DNA from: Priestia filamentosa
GTDB lineage: Bacteria; Bacillota; Bacilli; Bacillales; Bacillaceae_H
DNA length: 64,000 nt
Reading direction: 5' to 3'
Assembly (NCBI RefSeq): GCF_900177535.1
Contig: NZ_FXAJ01000003.1
Location: 186,001 to 250,000, forward strand
The notes under the pieces were generated by a model. That model was not told where the DNA came from, did no database searches, and worked only from the letters and a program-made list of their open reading frames with translations. Of the stretch, positions 36,605 to 45,102 are shown piece after piece. The first letter of the stretch is position 1; each line of letters starts with the position of its first letter. A program made the translations under genes and the position numbers.

Positions 36605-37780
36605 ATGCGTATTGAAACAGAGTTAGTAAGGTCAGGAATGAAAAGAGATGCTGCAACAGGTTCACTTACAACGCCAATTTATCAGGCATCTACATTTGAA
36701 CACCCTCGTTTAGGAGAAAGTACAGGTTACGATTATTCTAGAACAGCCAATCCTACTAGAACATCGCTTGAAGAAGCAATTGCGGTTCTTGAAAAAGGAG
36801 AAATAGGAGTTGCTTTTTCATCAGGTATGGCTGCTATCTCAGCCATTTTCCTTCTCCTTGAAAAAGGCGATCATCTTATTATCTCGAAAGACTTATATGG
36901 TGGAACATATCGTATTCTTGAAGATATTGTGAAGAAAAGTGACGTAGAGGTTACATATGTTAACACTGAAAATACAGAAGAGATAAAAAGAAATGTAAAA
37001 GAAAATACAAGAGCTCTATTTATTGAAACACCAACAAATCCACTTATGCACGTTACAGATTTGCATGAAGCAATTGCTATCGCAAAAGAACATGATCTTC
37101 TAACAATTGTTGATAACACATTTATGTCTCCATATCTACAGCAGCCACTTGTACTTGGTGCAGATCTTGTTGTGCATAGTGCAAGTAAGTATATCGGCGG
37201 GCACAATGATGTTATTGGTGGACTTGTTGTTAGTCGATGTTGTGAGCTTGGTGAAAAAATTCGCTTTTTTCAAAATGCTATTGGTGCTATTCTTGGACCG
37301 CAGGAATGTTTTCTCCTTCTTCGTGGCTTAAAAACATTGGCACTAAGAATGGATCGTCACGAGGAAAATGCTTTGAAAATTGCTCAGTGGCTTGAAGAAC
37401 AAGATTTAATTGATAAAGTATTTTATCCAGGGTTAGAGAGTCATCCAGGCTATAACGTAATGAAGAAGCAAGCAAAAGGCTTTGGAGGAATGCTTTCCTT
37501 CTCTGTAAAAGAAGAAGCACTAGTGCCGTTCTTATTAGAACATCTTCAAGTAGTTACGTTTGCTGAGAGCCTAGGAGGCGTTGAAACATTAATTACGTTC
37601 CCTGCACGCCAAACACATGCCGATATCCCAGAGGATGTTCGAAATGAAATTGGAGTAACGAATTGCTTGCTTCGTTTATCAGTTGGTATTGAGCATGGAG
37701 AAGATTTAATTCAAGACTTTAAGGAGAGATTTGATGAGTACAAAAGATCAGAAGTTCAGCACAAAGCTTATACACGCTAA
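36605..37780 (+). CDS. metI: Cystathionine gamma-synthase MetI
   Basis: PLP enzyme that joins O-acylhomoserine and cysteine (or sulfide) in methionine synthesis. The 391-residue protein shows the Cys/Met PLP-family motifs: AFSSGMAAISA, DNTFMSPYL, and the PLP lysine in HSASKYIGGHNDVIGG. The ATG at 36605 follows AAAGGGAG; a longer open frame reaches back into the riboswitch and is not the start. Its 3' end overlaps metC by 47 bases. Confidence 0.95.
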   Translation: MRIETELVRSGMKRDAATGSLTTPIYQASTFEHPRLGESTGYDYSRTANPTRTSLEEAIAVLEKGEIGVAFSSGMAAISAIFLLLEKGDHLIISKDLYGGTYRILEDIVKKSDVEVTYVNTENTEEIKRNVKENTRALFIETPTNPLMHVTDLHEAIAIAKEHDLLTIVDNTFMSPYLQQPLVLGADLVVHSASKYIGGHNDVIGGLVVSRCCELGEKIRFFQNAIGAILGPQECFLLLRGLKTLALRMDRHEENALKIAQWLEEQDLIDKVFYPGLESHPGYNVMKKQAKGFGGMLSFSVKEEALVPFLLEHLQVVTFAESLGGVETLITFPARQTHADIPEDVRNEIGVTNCLLRLSVGIEHGEDLIQDFKERFDEYKRSEVQHKAYTR

Positions 37781-38900
37781 AACTCATGTTGAAGAGCCAT
37801 TTGGTTCTGTCAATGTGCCTATTTATCAAGTAACTACGTTTAATCAGCAAAAAAATAACCGCTACGATTATTCTCGATCAGGTAACCCTACACGAGAAGC
37901 TCTAGAACATACTGTTGCATCTTTAGAAAACGGAACGTATGGATTTGCTTTTTCATCAGGTATGGCTGCTATTTCTTCCGTTTTATGCTTGTTAAAAAGT
38001 GGAGACGAAATTATCGTTTCACACGATGTATATGGGGGAACATTCAGAGCGGTTACACAGCTTTTCACTAATTTTAATATTAAAGCTGTGTTTGCTAATA
38101 CAACAGATATTAAAGAAGTAGAACAACATATTACAGAAAAAACAAAAGCGATTTTATTTGAGACTCCATCAAATCCGTTTTTACACGTAACAGATATTAA
38201 AGAAATTGTGCGCGTTGCAAAAGATCATGATTTATTTACAATTATGGATAATACGTTTATGACGCCATACTTACAAAAACCGCTTGATAAAGGCGTAGAT
38301 ATTGTCGTTCATAGCGCAACGAAATATCTTGGAGGTCACAGTGATGTTGTAGCTGGAGTTGCCATTACAAATAGCGAAGAGTTTGCTGGGAAAATTGGAT
38401 TTGTACAAAACGCTTTTGGAGCAATTTTAAGTCCTAATGATAGTTGGCTTCTATTAAGAGGGATTAAGACACTAAAAGTACGTCTAGATCAGCAACAAAA
38501 GTCAGCTTTAGAGCTTGCGCAGTGGTTAAGTGATAACTCGCAAGTAGATGAGGTGTATTATCCAGGACTTCCATCTCATCCACAGCACAACTTAGCAAGT
38601 GAGCAAGCAAGTGGCTACGGGGCTATCATTTCCTTTAAATTAAAAGATAAAGAAGTAGCAAAAGAGACGCTTAATCATGTTGTTCTCTCTTCCGTTGGAG
38701 TAAGCCTTGGAGCAGTAGAGAGCATTTTAACGCATCCTGCTACAATGACTCATGCAAGTATGCCTCTAGAAGATAAAGAAGAACGAGGCATTACAGAGCA
38801 TCTTCTTCGTATTTCAGTTGGCCTTGAAGATGTTGAGGATTTAAAAGAAGATTTAAAACAAGCATTTGAGAAAGCGGAAAAGGCTTTTTCGTATAAATAA
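37734..38900 (+). CDS. metC: Cystathionine beta-lyase MetC
   Basis: Cleaves cystathionine to homocysteine. The 388-residue protein is a paralogue of MetI with AFSSGMAAISS, DNTFMTPYL and the PLP lysine in HSATKYLGGHSDVVAG. The ATG at 37734 is preceded by AAGGAGAG within metI. The pair under one S-box is the Bacillus metI-metC (yjcI-yjcJ) operon. Confidence 0.93.
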   Translation: MSTKDQKFSTKLIHAKTHVEEPFGSVNVPIYQVTTFNQQKNNRYDYSRSGNPTREALEHTVASLENGTYGFAFSSGMAAISSVLCLLKSGDEIIVSHDVYGGTFRAVTQLFTNFNIKAVFANTTDIKEVEQHITEKTKAILFETPSNPFLHVTDIKEIVRVAKDHDLFTIMDNTFMTPYLQKPLDKGVDIVVHSATKYLGGHSDVVAGVAITNSEEFAGKIGFVQNAFGAILSPNDSWLLLRGIKTLKVRLDQQQKSALELAQWLSDNSQVDEVYYPGLPSHPQHNLASEQASGYGAIISFKLKDKEVAKETLNHVVLSSVGVSLGAVESILTHPATMTHASMPLEDKEERGITEHLLRISVGLEDVEDLKEDLKQAFEKAEKAFSYK

Positions 38901-38939
38901 AAAATAAACGTCAAGGAATGAATTCCTTGACGTTTATTT
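38899..38939. terminator. Bidirectional terminator after metC
   Basis: AAATAAACGTCAAGGAAT and its complement form a perfect long hairpin between metC and the reverse gene at 38934. Confidence 0.9.
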
Positions 38940-39194
38940 TATCGCATCATAAATTTGTTCATACAAAGCTTTTAATGCTTGCTTTGTCTCATTTTCTAAA
39001 GAGGACTGTTCAATTCGAGTAAGGGCAGTTGTAAGCTGAACTTCTTTTGCTTTACGAATACGAGGGTGTGACCATGCTGAACTTAAATCTTCTTTTATAA
39101 GCTCTTTAAGTTTTTCTTCCGCTTCTTTATAGGAAGAAAGCTGGCGGTTGTTCCAAAGAGATAAATAAGCTTTTAATAAGCCTTCATAGTTCAT
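38934..39194 (-). CDS. Hypothetical helical protein, 86 residues
   Basis: A soluble all-helical protein beginning MNYEGLLKAYLSLWNNRQ, rich in Lys, Glu, Leu and Ala. AAAGGAG is eight bases ahead of the ATG. It lies downstream of the permease gene but behind its terminator. No family recognised; the even spacing of Leu and Ala suggests a helical bundle. Confidence 0.65.
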   Translation of the reverse strand: MNYEGLLKAYLSLWNNRQLSSYKEAEEKLKELIKEDLSSAWSHPRIRKAKEVQLTTALTRIEQSSLENETKQALKALYEQIYDAIK

Positions 39195-39218
39195 TTTAAT
39201 AGCTCCTTTGTGAAAAAT

Positions 39219-39247
39219 AAAAGCTGCCAGAAGGCAGCTTTTATTTT
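39219..39247 (-). terminator. Terminator after the permease gene (reverse strand)
   Basis: AAAAGCTGCC and GGCAGCTTTT form a tight hairpin followed by T runs on both strands. Confidence 0.85.
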
Positions 39248-39274
39248 AACTTTATCCAGTTTGTAAAACAAGCG

Positions 39275-40882
39275 TTATTTAGCAGGTTCTGCTTTAACTT
39301 CAGCTTCCGCTTTCTCTTCAGGTGTAGGCTCATCATTATCAATAATTGCTTTTGGCAATCCGCTATATTTAGCCCAGTAGTAAATAGCTAATGCTACTAT
39401 AGCGACAAGAATTAAGTCTACAGGATTTTTTAATGTCTCTGTTCCTCCACCAAATGAACCAAGGTAAGAAATAACAAGCATGATAACGTAATAAGCAATT
39501 AACCACCAAGCAGATTTTAATTGTTGTGCTAAGCTTACTTCTTTTGTTGGCACATATTTAGAGAAGATAAGGTATAGAACAAACATAACAAGCTGAGAAC
39601 CTAATAACCAAGAGTTTGTTTTCCATCCTGACCAATATACGATAAAGCTTGCAAAGATAAATGAAAGGGGTGCGATAACGCTCATCCCTTTAAGTTTAAA
39701 CGGTTTTTTTAGGTCTTTTGCATTTACTCTAAACGCAGCAGATGAAATGGGAGCTACTACATATGAAAGAATAAGGGCAACCGAACAAACGTTAACAAGC
39801 GCGTCCCATGATGGGAATGGTAATGTCCAGAATACAGATAGTCCGAATGAAAGCCATAGAGAAGGACGAGGAATTCCTGTTCCTTTGTCTACCTTTGAGA
39901 ACGTTTTGAAAAGAGTTCCAGTACGTGACCATGCATAAACGAGACGAGATGCTGTATTCATAAAGATGTTTCCACTCGCTCCTGGAGAAACAACAGCGTC
40001 TAACACAACAATGACAGCTAACCAACCTAAACCTAATGCAATGGCAATATCTTTAAACGGAAGTGAAAATTTATCAGCAATTTGTGCCCAGTCGTTACCG
40101 ATCATATCTGTTGGAATACTTCCGAGGAAAAGAACTTGCATTGCTGTATAAATAAGAGCTGAAAGAATAATACAAACAACTAACGCAATCGGAATGTTAC
40201 GCTGTGGGTTTTTCACCTCACTTGCAATTGAAACAATTGGATGTAAGCCAAGGTAAGCAAACATTACGCCACCTGTTGCAATTGCTGTTTGAACTCCTTG
40301 TCCACCAAATGGGGCAAACCCAGCTACTGAGAAGTTAGCTGATTTAAAATGGAAAGCAAGAATAACGATAATTGTTACAGGAACTAAATATTTAAAAACT
40401 GAAATAATAGCGTTTGCTTTTGTAAATGCTTTAACACTCCAGTAGTTCAGTAAGAAAAATAGAGCGAGTAAAGCAAACTGCAACAGCCATCCAATAACAG
40501 TTGGTGACTCTGAATTAGCTTTTGTTAACCCTGGGAACCAGAACGCTAAATATTGACGAACTGCCGTTACTTCAATCGAAACTAGGCTTGTATAGGCGAT
40601 AATCGTTACAAAAGAAATGAGATACCCAACTAACGGACCGTGTGAATATACTGGGTACCGAAGAATTCCACCTGTACGAGGTAATGCTGCCCCGAGCTCA
40701 GCATAAACGAGACCAATTAAAAGAATAATGGCCCCCCCGATTAACCAAGAAAAACTTCCTACTGGACCTGCTTTTGAAGCAACACTACTTACAGCAAAAA
40801 GCCAAGCTGAACCGAAGATTGCTCCTAATCCAATAAGAATAAGATCAAATAATGATATGGACTTTTTAAAATTTCCAGACAT
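39275..40882 (-). CDS. aspP: APC-family amino-acid permease, AspP/YveA-like
   Basis: A 535-residue membrane protein with about 13-14 helices. The first helix carries LILIGLGAIFGSAWLF and the second half of helix 2 YAELGAALPRTGGILRYP, both APC substrate-binding signatures. By recall it is close to B. subtilis YveA/AspP, an aspartate-proton symporter; the substrate is inferred. The C-terminus is charged (Glu/Lys/Ala-rich). ATG 40882 follows AAGGAGGAAG; TTG at 40885 is less likely. It has a long structured leader. Confidence 0.8.
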   Translation of the reverse strand: MSGNFKKSISLFDLILIGLGAIFGSAWLFAVSSVASKAGPVGSFSWLIGGAIILLIGLVYAELGAALPRTGGILRYPVYSHGPLVGYLISFVTIIAYTSLVSIEVTAVRQYLAFWFPGLTKANSESPTVIGWLLQFALLALFFLLNYWSVKAFTKANAIISVFKYLVPVTIIVILAFHFKSANFSVAGFAPFGGQGVQTAIATGGVMFAYLGLHPIVSIASEVKNPQRNIPIALVVCIILSALIYTAMQVLFLGSIPTDMIGNDWAQIADKFSLPFKDIAIALGLGWLAVIVVLDAVVSPGASGNIFMNTASRLVYAWSRTGTLFKTFSKVDKGTGIPRPSLWLSFGLSVFWTLPFPSWDALVNVCSVALILSYVVAPISSAAFRVNAKDLKKPFKLKGMSVIAPLSFIFASFIVYWSGWKTNSWLLGSQLVMFVLYLIFSKYVPTKEVSLAQQLKSAWWLIAYYVIMLVISYLGSFGGGTETLKNPVDLILVAIVALAIYYWAKYSGLPKAIIDNDEPTPEEKAEAEVKAEPAK

Positions 40883-41060
40883 CAACTTCCTCCTTAAAAC
40901 ATTACAAAACTTACGACTAATGTGGTTTATAAGAACATAAAATCTTTTTACTTATTTTCTCGCAATGATGGGCTCATTACGCCTGAAATAAAATGGAAAG
41001 TTTTCGGTTCCTCCTCTCTCGAGATATTGAGAAGAGTACGGTAGTTCAATATCTCCACAA
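40883..41060 (-). promoter_or_regulatory. Structured leader upstream of the permease gene
   Basis: On the reverse strand the 180 bases ahead of the permease contain two hairpins: arms 41047-41056 / 41022-41031 (10 bp perfect, GAGATATTGA with TCAATATCTC, 15-base loop) and arms 40974-40981 / 40961-40968 (8 bp with one G-U, five-base loop). Between them lies GAGGAGGAACCGAAAAC. It does not match a riboswitch class I know. It may be a cis-regulatory RNA; it could also be an operator. Confidence 0.4.
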
Positions 41061-41412
41061 CTCTGTAATTTTTTTCACATTTTTCTTCTTACGTCATATT
41101 GACACAAAAACAAAAATATGAATAAATCGCTTATGGTTTCTAAACCTAACAAAATATTACCCATTGTTCAAGGTTCTAAACCTATTGTTGTGAAAACTGA
41201 AACTTTGTTGTACCGCTTGCTGTATATGATGTAAGCGCTATCTTTAATTAATTAAAATAAAACTATTCTGACATTTATCTTTCTTGATGTTTTGTTTTGC
41301 TATAAAGAGAAATGTACATAGGTTTTTATCTAGAAAACGAAAGAAATATTCTAGGACAACCAATGCTGTTCATAAGTATGAAGATAAGCAGAATATAAAG
41401 GAGGAGACTATT
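41061..41412. promoter_or_regulatory. Intergenic region with candidate cre site and repeated GGTTTCTAAACC-like motif
   Basis: About 350 bases without a convincing gene. TGTAAGCGCTATCT (41230-41243) fits the CcpA cre consensus at 13 of 14 positions. GGTTTCTAAACC (41135-41146) and GGTTCTAAACC (41172-41182) are two near-identical half-palindromes 37 bases apart that could be binding sites. AT-rich tracts around 41100-41130 and 41245-41270 may hold the divergent promoters. Confidence 0.45.
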
Positions 41413-41697
41413 ATTTCACAACGTGAGGAGAACCAACGAGATGGGCAAAAAAGAGGATTTGTGAAAAATACGTCAAATGAGGTAAATGAGCTTTTTCATA
41501 AAACAGTTGACACAGCAAACAATATTGTTAAAGGCGTATCTGGAAAAGGTGGATTAGTTGGAAAGGTAACAGATACATCTTCGAACATTTTAAAAGGAAC
41601 ATCAAGCAAGGCAAACGAGATGATTGGGAAATCTGCAGATACAACTGGGAAAATGGTTAAGAAGACTAAAAATAAATTTTTTGGCCCTAAAAAATAA
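41413..41697 (+). CDS. Small repetitive basic protein, apparently started by AUU
   Basis: A 94-residue hydrophilic protein starting at SQREENQRDGQKRG after the initiator. The centre repeats a pattern of T/S-N-x-x-KG-x-S-x-K with DT (VDTANNIVKGVSGK, TDTSSNILKGTSSK, ADTTGKMVKK). An ideal AAAGGAGGAG (41397-41406) stands eight bases before an in-frame ATT at 41413 and no ATG, GTG or TTG fits it. The frame is open upstream to an ATG at 41284, but that start has no ribosome site. Function unknown; it resembles stress- or spore-type disordered proteins only in composition. Confidence 0.6.
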   Translation: MSQREENQRDGQKRGFVKNTSNEVNELFHKTVDTANNIVKGVSGKGGLVGKVTDTSSNILKGTSSKANEMIGKSADTTGKMVKKTKNKFFGPKK

Positions 41698-41738
41698 AAA
41701 AGAGCCTCTGAGCTTACAAGCGCTCAGAGGCTCTTTTT
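41697..41738. terminator. Bidirectional terminator between the AUU gene and yjcZ-like gene
   Basis: AAAGAGCCTCTGAGC and GCTCAGAGGCTCTTT form a strong hairpin with T runs on both sides. Confidence 0.9.
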
Positions 41739-41742
41739 CTTC

Positions 41743-41823
41743 TTAGTAAGTGTAAGAAGTACCGATGATGATAAGCAAGATGAACAAAACGACAACTAAT
41801 GCAAAGCCGGAATTAAAGCCCAT
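41743..41823 (-). CDS. YjcZ-family tiny sporulation membrane peptide
   Basis: A 26-residue peptide, MGFNSGFALVVVLFILLIII followed by GTSYTY, on the reverse strand. This is the YjcZ/YtzZ-type pattern: short polar Gly/Phe start, one membrane helix, short aromatic tail. Members are tied to sporulation in bacilli. AAAGGAGGGC is seven bases before the ATG and a terminator follows. Confidence 0.88.
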   Translation of the reverse strand: MGFNSGFALVVVLFILLIIIGTSYTY

Positions 41824-42021
41824 TTTATTGCCCTCCTTTGTTTCTAAAGTAAATCTAACTTCCCTCTTTCTTTCTGTACTTTTAGCTTATGCAAAATAAC
41901 ATAAAACGTATAGGTTAATGAATTAGACAAGTTGCCCGTTTTTACGAAGTAACCTTAAACGCGTGCATTGAGGTACTGAAAAAACTGTGACATAATCAAC
42001 TAAAAAAGGAAGGGGAATTCT

Positions 42022-42600
42022 ATGGACATAGCAGGGGTGTTACTAGTAGGAGGAGAGTCTAGACGTTTTGGAAGACAAAAAGCTTTTGCTCATTGGAAAG
42101 ACAAAGAATTTTATCAATGGTCATTTGAAGCACTTAATGAAGAAACACAAAAAACAGTAATTATTAGTCATCCATCCCTTGCAGAAAAATTAAAAATGAG
42201 GTATGACGGAGTGTATCTAGATGATGTAAAATATCGTGGAAAAGGACCTCTGGCAGGCTTGTATACGGCAATGAAAAAAATAAAAGCAAACTGGTACGCT
42301 ATTCTCCCTTGTGATACACCAAATATAACAGGTGGTGTGCTTGCTGAATTAAAAGAACTCAGAGACGAACGTGTTGATGCAATTGTGCCTGTGATAGAAG
42401 GAAAGAAGCAGCCGTTAATCGCTCTTTATCATAAAAGAACGCTTCCTTTTATTATAGAGAATCTTGAAGAAGGGAACTTGAGAATGAGCAGTCTTCTAGA
42501 CTCGATTTCTGTTCTTTTTGCTAATAACCTTAAAAGTCCTTCTTCTGCTTTTCTGAATATTAATGATCAAGATACTTACCAAAAGCGTCGTTCTTTTTAA
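42022..42600 (+). CDS. mobA: Molybdenum cofactor guanylyltransferase MobA
   Basis: MobA attaches GMP from GTP to molybdopterin, giving the MGD cofactor. The 192-residue protein has the nucleotidyltransferase loop VGGESRRFGRQKAF (about 8-21) and the metal-binding LPCDTPNITGG. Length is usual. ATG follows AAGGAAGGGG. It opens a Moco gene run: mobA, mobB, moaE, moaD. Confidence 0.92.
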   Translation: MDIAGVLLVGGESRRFGRQKAFAHWKDKEFYQWSFEALNEETQKTVIISHPSLAEKLKMRYDGVYLDDVKYRGKGPLAGLYTAMKKIKANWYAILPCDTPNITGGVLAELKELRDERVDAIVPVIEGKKQPLIALYHKRTLPFIIENLEEGNLRMSSLLDSISVLFANNLKSPSSAFLNINDQDTYQKRRSF

Positions 42601-42679
42601 AGGGAAGGGAATACCACATTATTCAGATCATTTTCATGGTAAACTAGAAGAAGGATTATACATAAGAGGAAGTGATTTT

Positions 42680-43195
42680 ATGGCCCATATTTTGCAGGTT
42701 GTAGGCTATAAAAATAGTGGCAAAACAACACTGGTAGAAAAAATCGTTTCTTATTTGAAAAAGAAGCACGTGCGTGTTGCCACTATTAAACATCATGGTC
42801 ACGGAGGAGAACCCTATAATGTAGAAGGAAAGGATAGTGTAAGACATCGCCTTGCTGGTGCTGATGTCTCGGGAGTAGAAGGGGGCGGTCTTTTTTCACT
42901 TTCCATCAAAAAAGAAAAATGGATGCTTGATGAGCTTATCGAACTTTATCGTTTTTTTTCTATTGAAATGATTATTGTAGAAGGGTATAAAGAAGAGGCA
43001 TATCCTAAAATCTGTTTAGTGAAAAGTGAAGAAGATGTACATATGCTTAAGAATCTATCGAACGTGTTACTTGTTTTAACATGGGGGCCAATTCCCGAGG
43101 GACCTTATCCTGTATATTCTATTCATAGCAATGAGTTTACTGAATGGTTAGGTAATTATTTTAAGGAAGTGATGAATGATGAATCAACTATTTGA
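42680..43195 (+). CDS. mobB: Molybdopterin-guanine dinucleotide protein B MobB
   Basis: A GTP-binding helper of MGD synthesis. The 171-residue protein has the P-loop GYKNSGKTTL (about 9-18), TIKHHGHGG, and EGYKEEAYPKI. The ATG at 42680 follows AGAGGAAGTG; the frame stays open back to the mobA end but that part is non-coding in character. It overlaps the start of moaE by 20 bases. Confidence 0.92.
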   Translation: MAHILQVVGYKNSGKTTLVEKIVSYLKKKHVRVATIKHHGHGGEPYNVEGKDSVRHRLAGADVSGVEGGGLFSLSIKKEKWMLDELIELYRFFSIEMIIVEGYKEEAYPKICLVKSEEDVHMLKNLSNVLLVLTWGPIPEGPYPVYSIHSNEFTEWLGNYFKEVMNDESTI

Positions 43196-43652
43196 AATTG
43201 TGCGCGAACCGATTGAGCCAAACAAAGTAATGGAGAAAGTGATGAGGCGTGAAGCAGGAGCCGTTACAACTTTTATTGGTACAGTAAGAGAATTTACAAA
43301 AGGGAAGCGTACGCTGAAGCTAGAATATGATGCATATGACAAAATGGCGGTTAAAATGCTTGAGAAAATTGGCAAAGAAATAGAAGAAAAGTGGGGAGAT
43401 GTAAAAGTAGCGATTACGCACAGAATTGGAATGCTAGATATTTTAGATATTGCCGTTGTTATCGCTGTTTCAACTCCTCATCGACGTGATGCATACGAGG
43501 CGAACGAGTATGCAATTGAACGAATTAAACAAATTGTCCCAATCTGGAAAAAAGAGTTTTGGGAAGATGGGGAACAGTGGATTGGAGATCAGCTTGAAAC
43601 AATTCCATATCCAGATGGAAAGCCTCAGAAGGAAGGAGAACAAAATGATTAA
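43176..43652 (+). CDS. moaE: Molybdopterin synthase catalytic subunit MoaE
   Basis: Large subunit of molybdopterin synthase, which inserts sulfur into precursor Z. The 158-residue protein has GAVTTFIGTVREF, STPHRRDAYEA and the catalytic Lys region VPIWKKEFW. ATG 43176 or 43179 follow AAGGAAG. Its stop overlaps moaD by eight bases, consistent with coupled synthesis of the two subunits. Confidence 0.94.
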   Translation: MMNQLFEIVREPIEPNKVMEKVMRREAGAVTTFIGTVREFTKGKRTLKLEYDAYDKMAVKMLEKIGKEIEEKWGDVKVAITHRIGMLDILDIAVVIAVSTPHRRDAYEANEYAIERIKQIVPIWKKEFWEDGEQWIGDQLETIPYPDGKPQKEGEQND

Positions 43653-43875
43653 AATTTTACTTTTTGCACGCTTGCAAGAACAAGTAGGAAAGTCAGAGCT
43701 TCGTGTGCAATATAGTGGTCAAACGGTTGGAGAACTTAAAGAAATGCTTCAAAAGAAATATAATTTTCTATTGGATAATGTAATGGTAGCTGTTAACGAA
43801 GAGTACGCTTTTGATGAGGAAAAATTATCTGAAAACGACGTTGTTGCTTTTATACCACCAGTTAGCGGCGGGTGA
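43645..43875 (+). CDS. moaD: Molybdopterin synthase sulfur carrier MoaD
   Basis: Ubiquitin-like small subunit of 76 residues. It ends in the required Gly-Gly (PPVSGG), which carries the thiocarboxylate. ATG 43645 follows GGAAGGAG inside moaE. The ABC exporter genes follow with almost no gap. Confidence 0.94.
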   Translation: MIKILLFARLQEQVGKSELRVQYSGQTVGELKEMLQKKYNFLLDNVMVAVNEEYAFDEEKLSENDVVAFIPPVSGG

Positions 43876-43880
43876 ATGAG

Positions 43881-45101
43881 ATGAAGCGGACAGGCACGTT
43901 TTTTTTACTTTCTTTTAAAATACTTTTAAAAAACTGGCGCATGACAATTTTGCTTTTGCTCATTCCGCTAGCTCTTATGGCAACTCTTGGCGTTACATTT
44001 AGTGCGCTATTTCACAAGGAAGAGCAAGTTAAGTCATTTTCGGTTAGCATTGTTGATGAAGACAATACGTTTGAAACGCAATTTATTCTTCAGCAGTTTA
44101 CAGAAAATGAAGAATTACATAAATTAATTACGCCAATTGAAACAGATATAAATGAAGCAAATAGACTTTTAAAGAGAAATACAATAGCGGCCATTATTAT
44201 TGTGCCCGAAGGATTTAGTGAAGGATTAAAAAATGGAGAAAATATTCCAGTTGAAGTAATAGGAAACAGTAGAAGACCTCTTCAATCTGAGCTTGTTGCC
44301 TATCTTATGAAGAGCGCGGCTGACTTTGTTTCAGCATCACAAAGTGGAATAAATACTGTATATAAATTTTCAGAAGATGCTGGTTTTTCGGAAAGTGAGC
44401 TTGAAAAAGAATTTAGATCTTCTCTGCTTTCATTTTCTTTTCACGTTTTAGAAAGGAACGAAGCCTTTTCTCATGATGTTGTAAAGGGATTGTTCAGTCA
44501 AAATGTCATTCAGTACTATGCGGTCTCATTTTATGTGTTGCTTATTATGTTTTGGAGTTATGGAGGGCTATTTTTGCTGCGAACAAAGCAAACGAAAGCA
44601 TTAGATCATCGTTTTGTTTCACGTCATATTTCACTCTTTTCCATTAGTATCGGAAAAGGTTTTGCTTTGCTTCTTCTAATTAGTATATGTTCGCTTCTGC
44701 TTGGAGTGCCTATCTTTGAAAGTCTCGGATTAAAAGCCGTGGAAAATAGGTGGATTTTTGGAGGTTTAACCGTAATTTCAGCCTTTTTCTTTATAAGTTT
44801 ATTTATCATGATCGAAGCATTAACAAAGCGTATTCAGTTTTATCAACTATTTGGACTCTTTTTTATGATTGTTAGCGCTCTTTTAGGAGGCCATCTTATC
44901 CCACCTGTCTATTTTCCAGAAGGACTTTTGTGGCTTGAAGTGTATTATCCGAACTCTATTATTTTAAAATCGTTTCTTGCCTTATTTAGTGGAGAAGAAT
45001 ATAACCATTTTCTAAAATCCTCTCTATCGCTTCTTTTCCTTTCATGTGCTTTTCTAGCTCTAACGTTGATGAAATTCAAGTTAGGAAGAGGAGAGAAGTA
45101 A
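43881..45101 (+). CDS. ABC-2 type exporter permease, first of two
   Basis: A 406-residue membrane protein with one N-terminal helix (about 15-37), a large extracytoplasmic domain (about 40-205) and five or six C-terminal helices, the ABC2_membrane_3 layout. The extracytoplasmic part starts FSVSIVDEDNTFETQF, typical of the family. Substrate unknown. ATG 43881 is six bases after GGGTGA; GTG 43872 overlaps the moaD stop. It forms an exporter with the next two genes and likely shares the moa transcript. Confidence 0.82.
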   Translation: MKRTGTFFLLSFKILLKNWRMTILLLLIPLALMATLGVTFSALFHKEEQVKSFSVSIVDEDNTFETQFILQQFTENEELHKLITPIETDINEANRLLKRNTIAAIIIVPEGFSEGLKNGENIPVEVIGNSRRPLQSELVAYLMKSAADFVSASQSGINTVYKFSEDAGFSESELEKEFRSSLLSFSFHVLERNEAFSHDVVKGLFSQNVIQYYAVSFYVLLIMFWSYGGLFLLRTKQTKALDHRFVSRHISLFSISIGKGFALLLLISICSLLLGVPIFESLGLKAVENRWIFGGLTVISAFFFISLFIMIEALTKRIQFYQLFGLFFMIVSALLGGHLIPPVYFPEGLLWLEVYYPNSIILKSFLALFSGEEYNHFLKSSLSLLFLSCAFLALTLMKFKLGRGEK

Positions 45102-45102
45102 T

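Noticed and set aside
37731-37780. Possible frameshift joining metI and metC
   Set aside because: Both genes are complete with their own starts, stops and PLP lysines; the 47-base overlap is normal operon packing.
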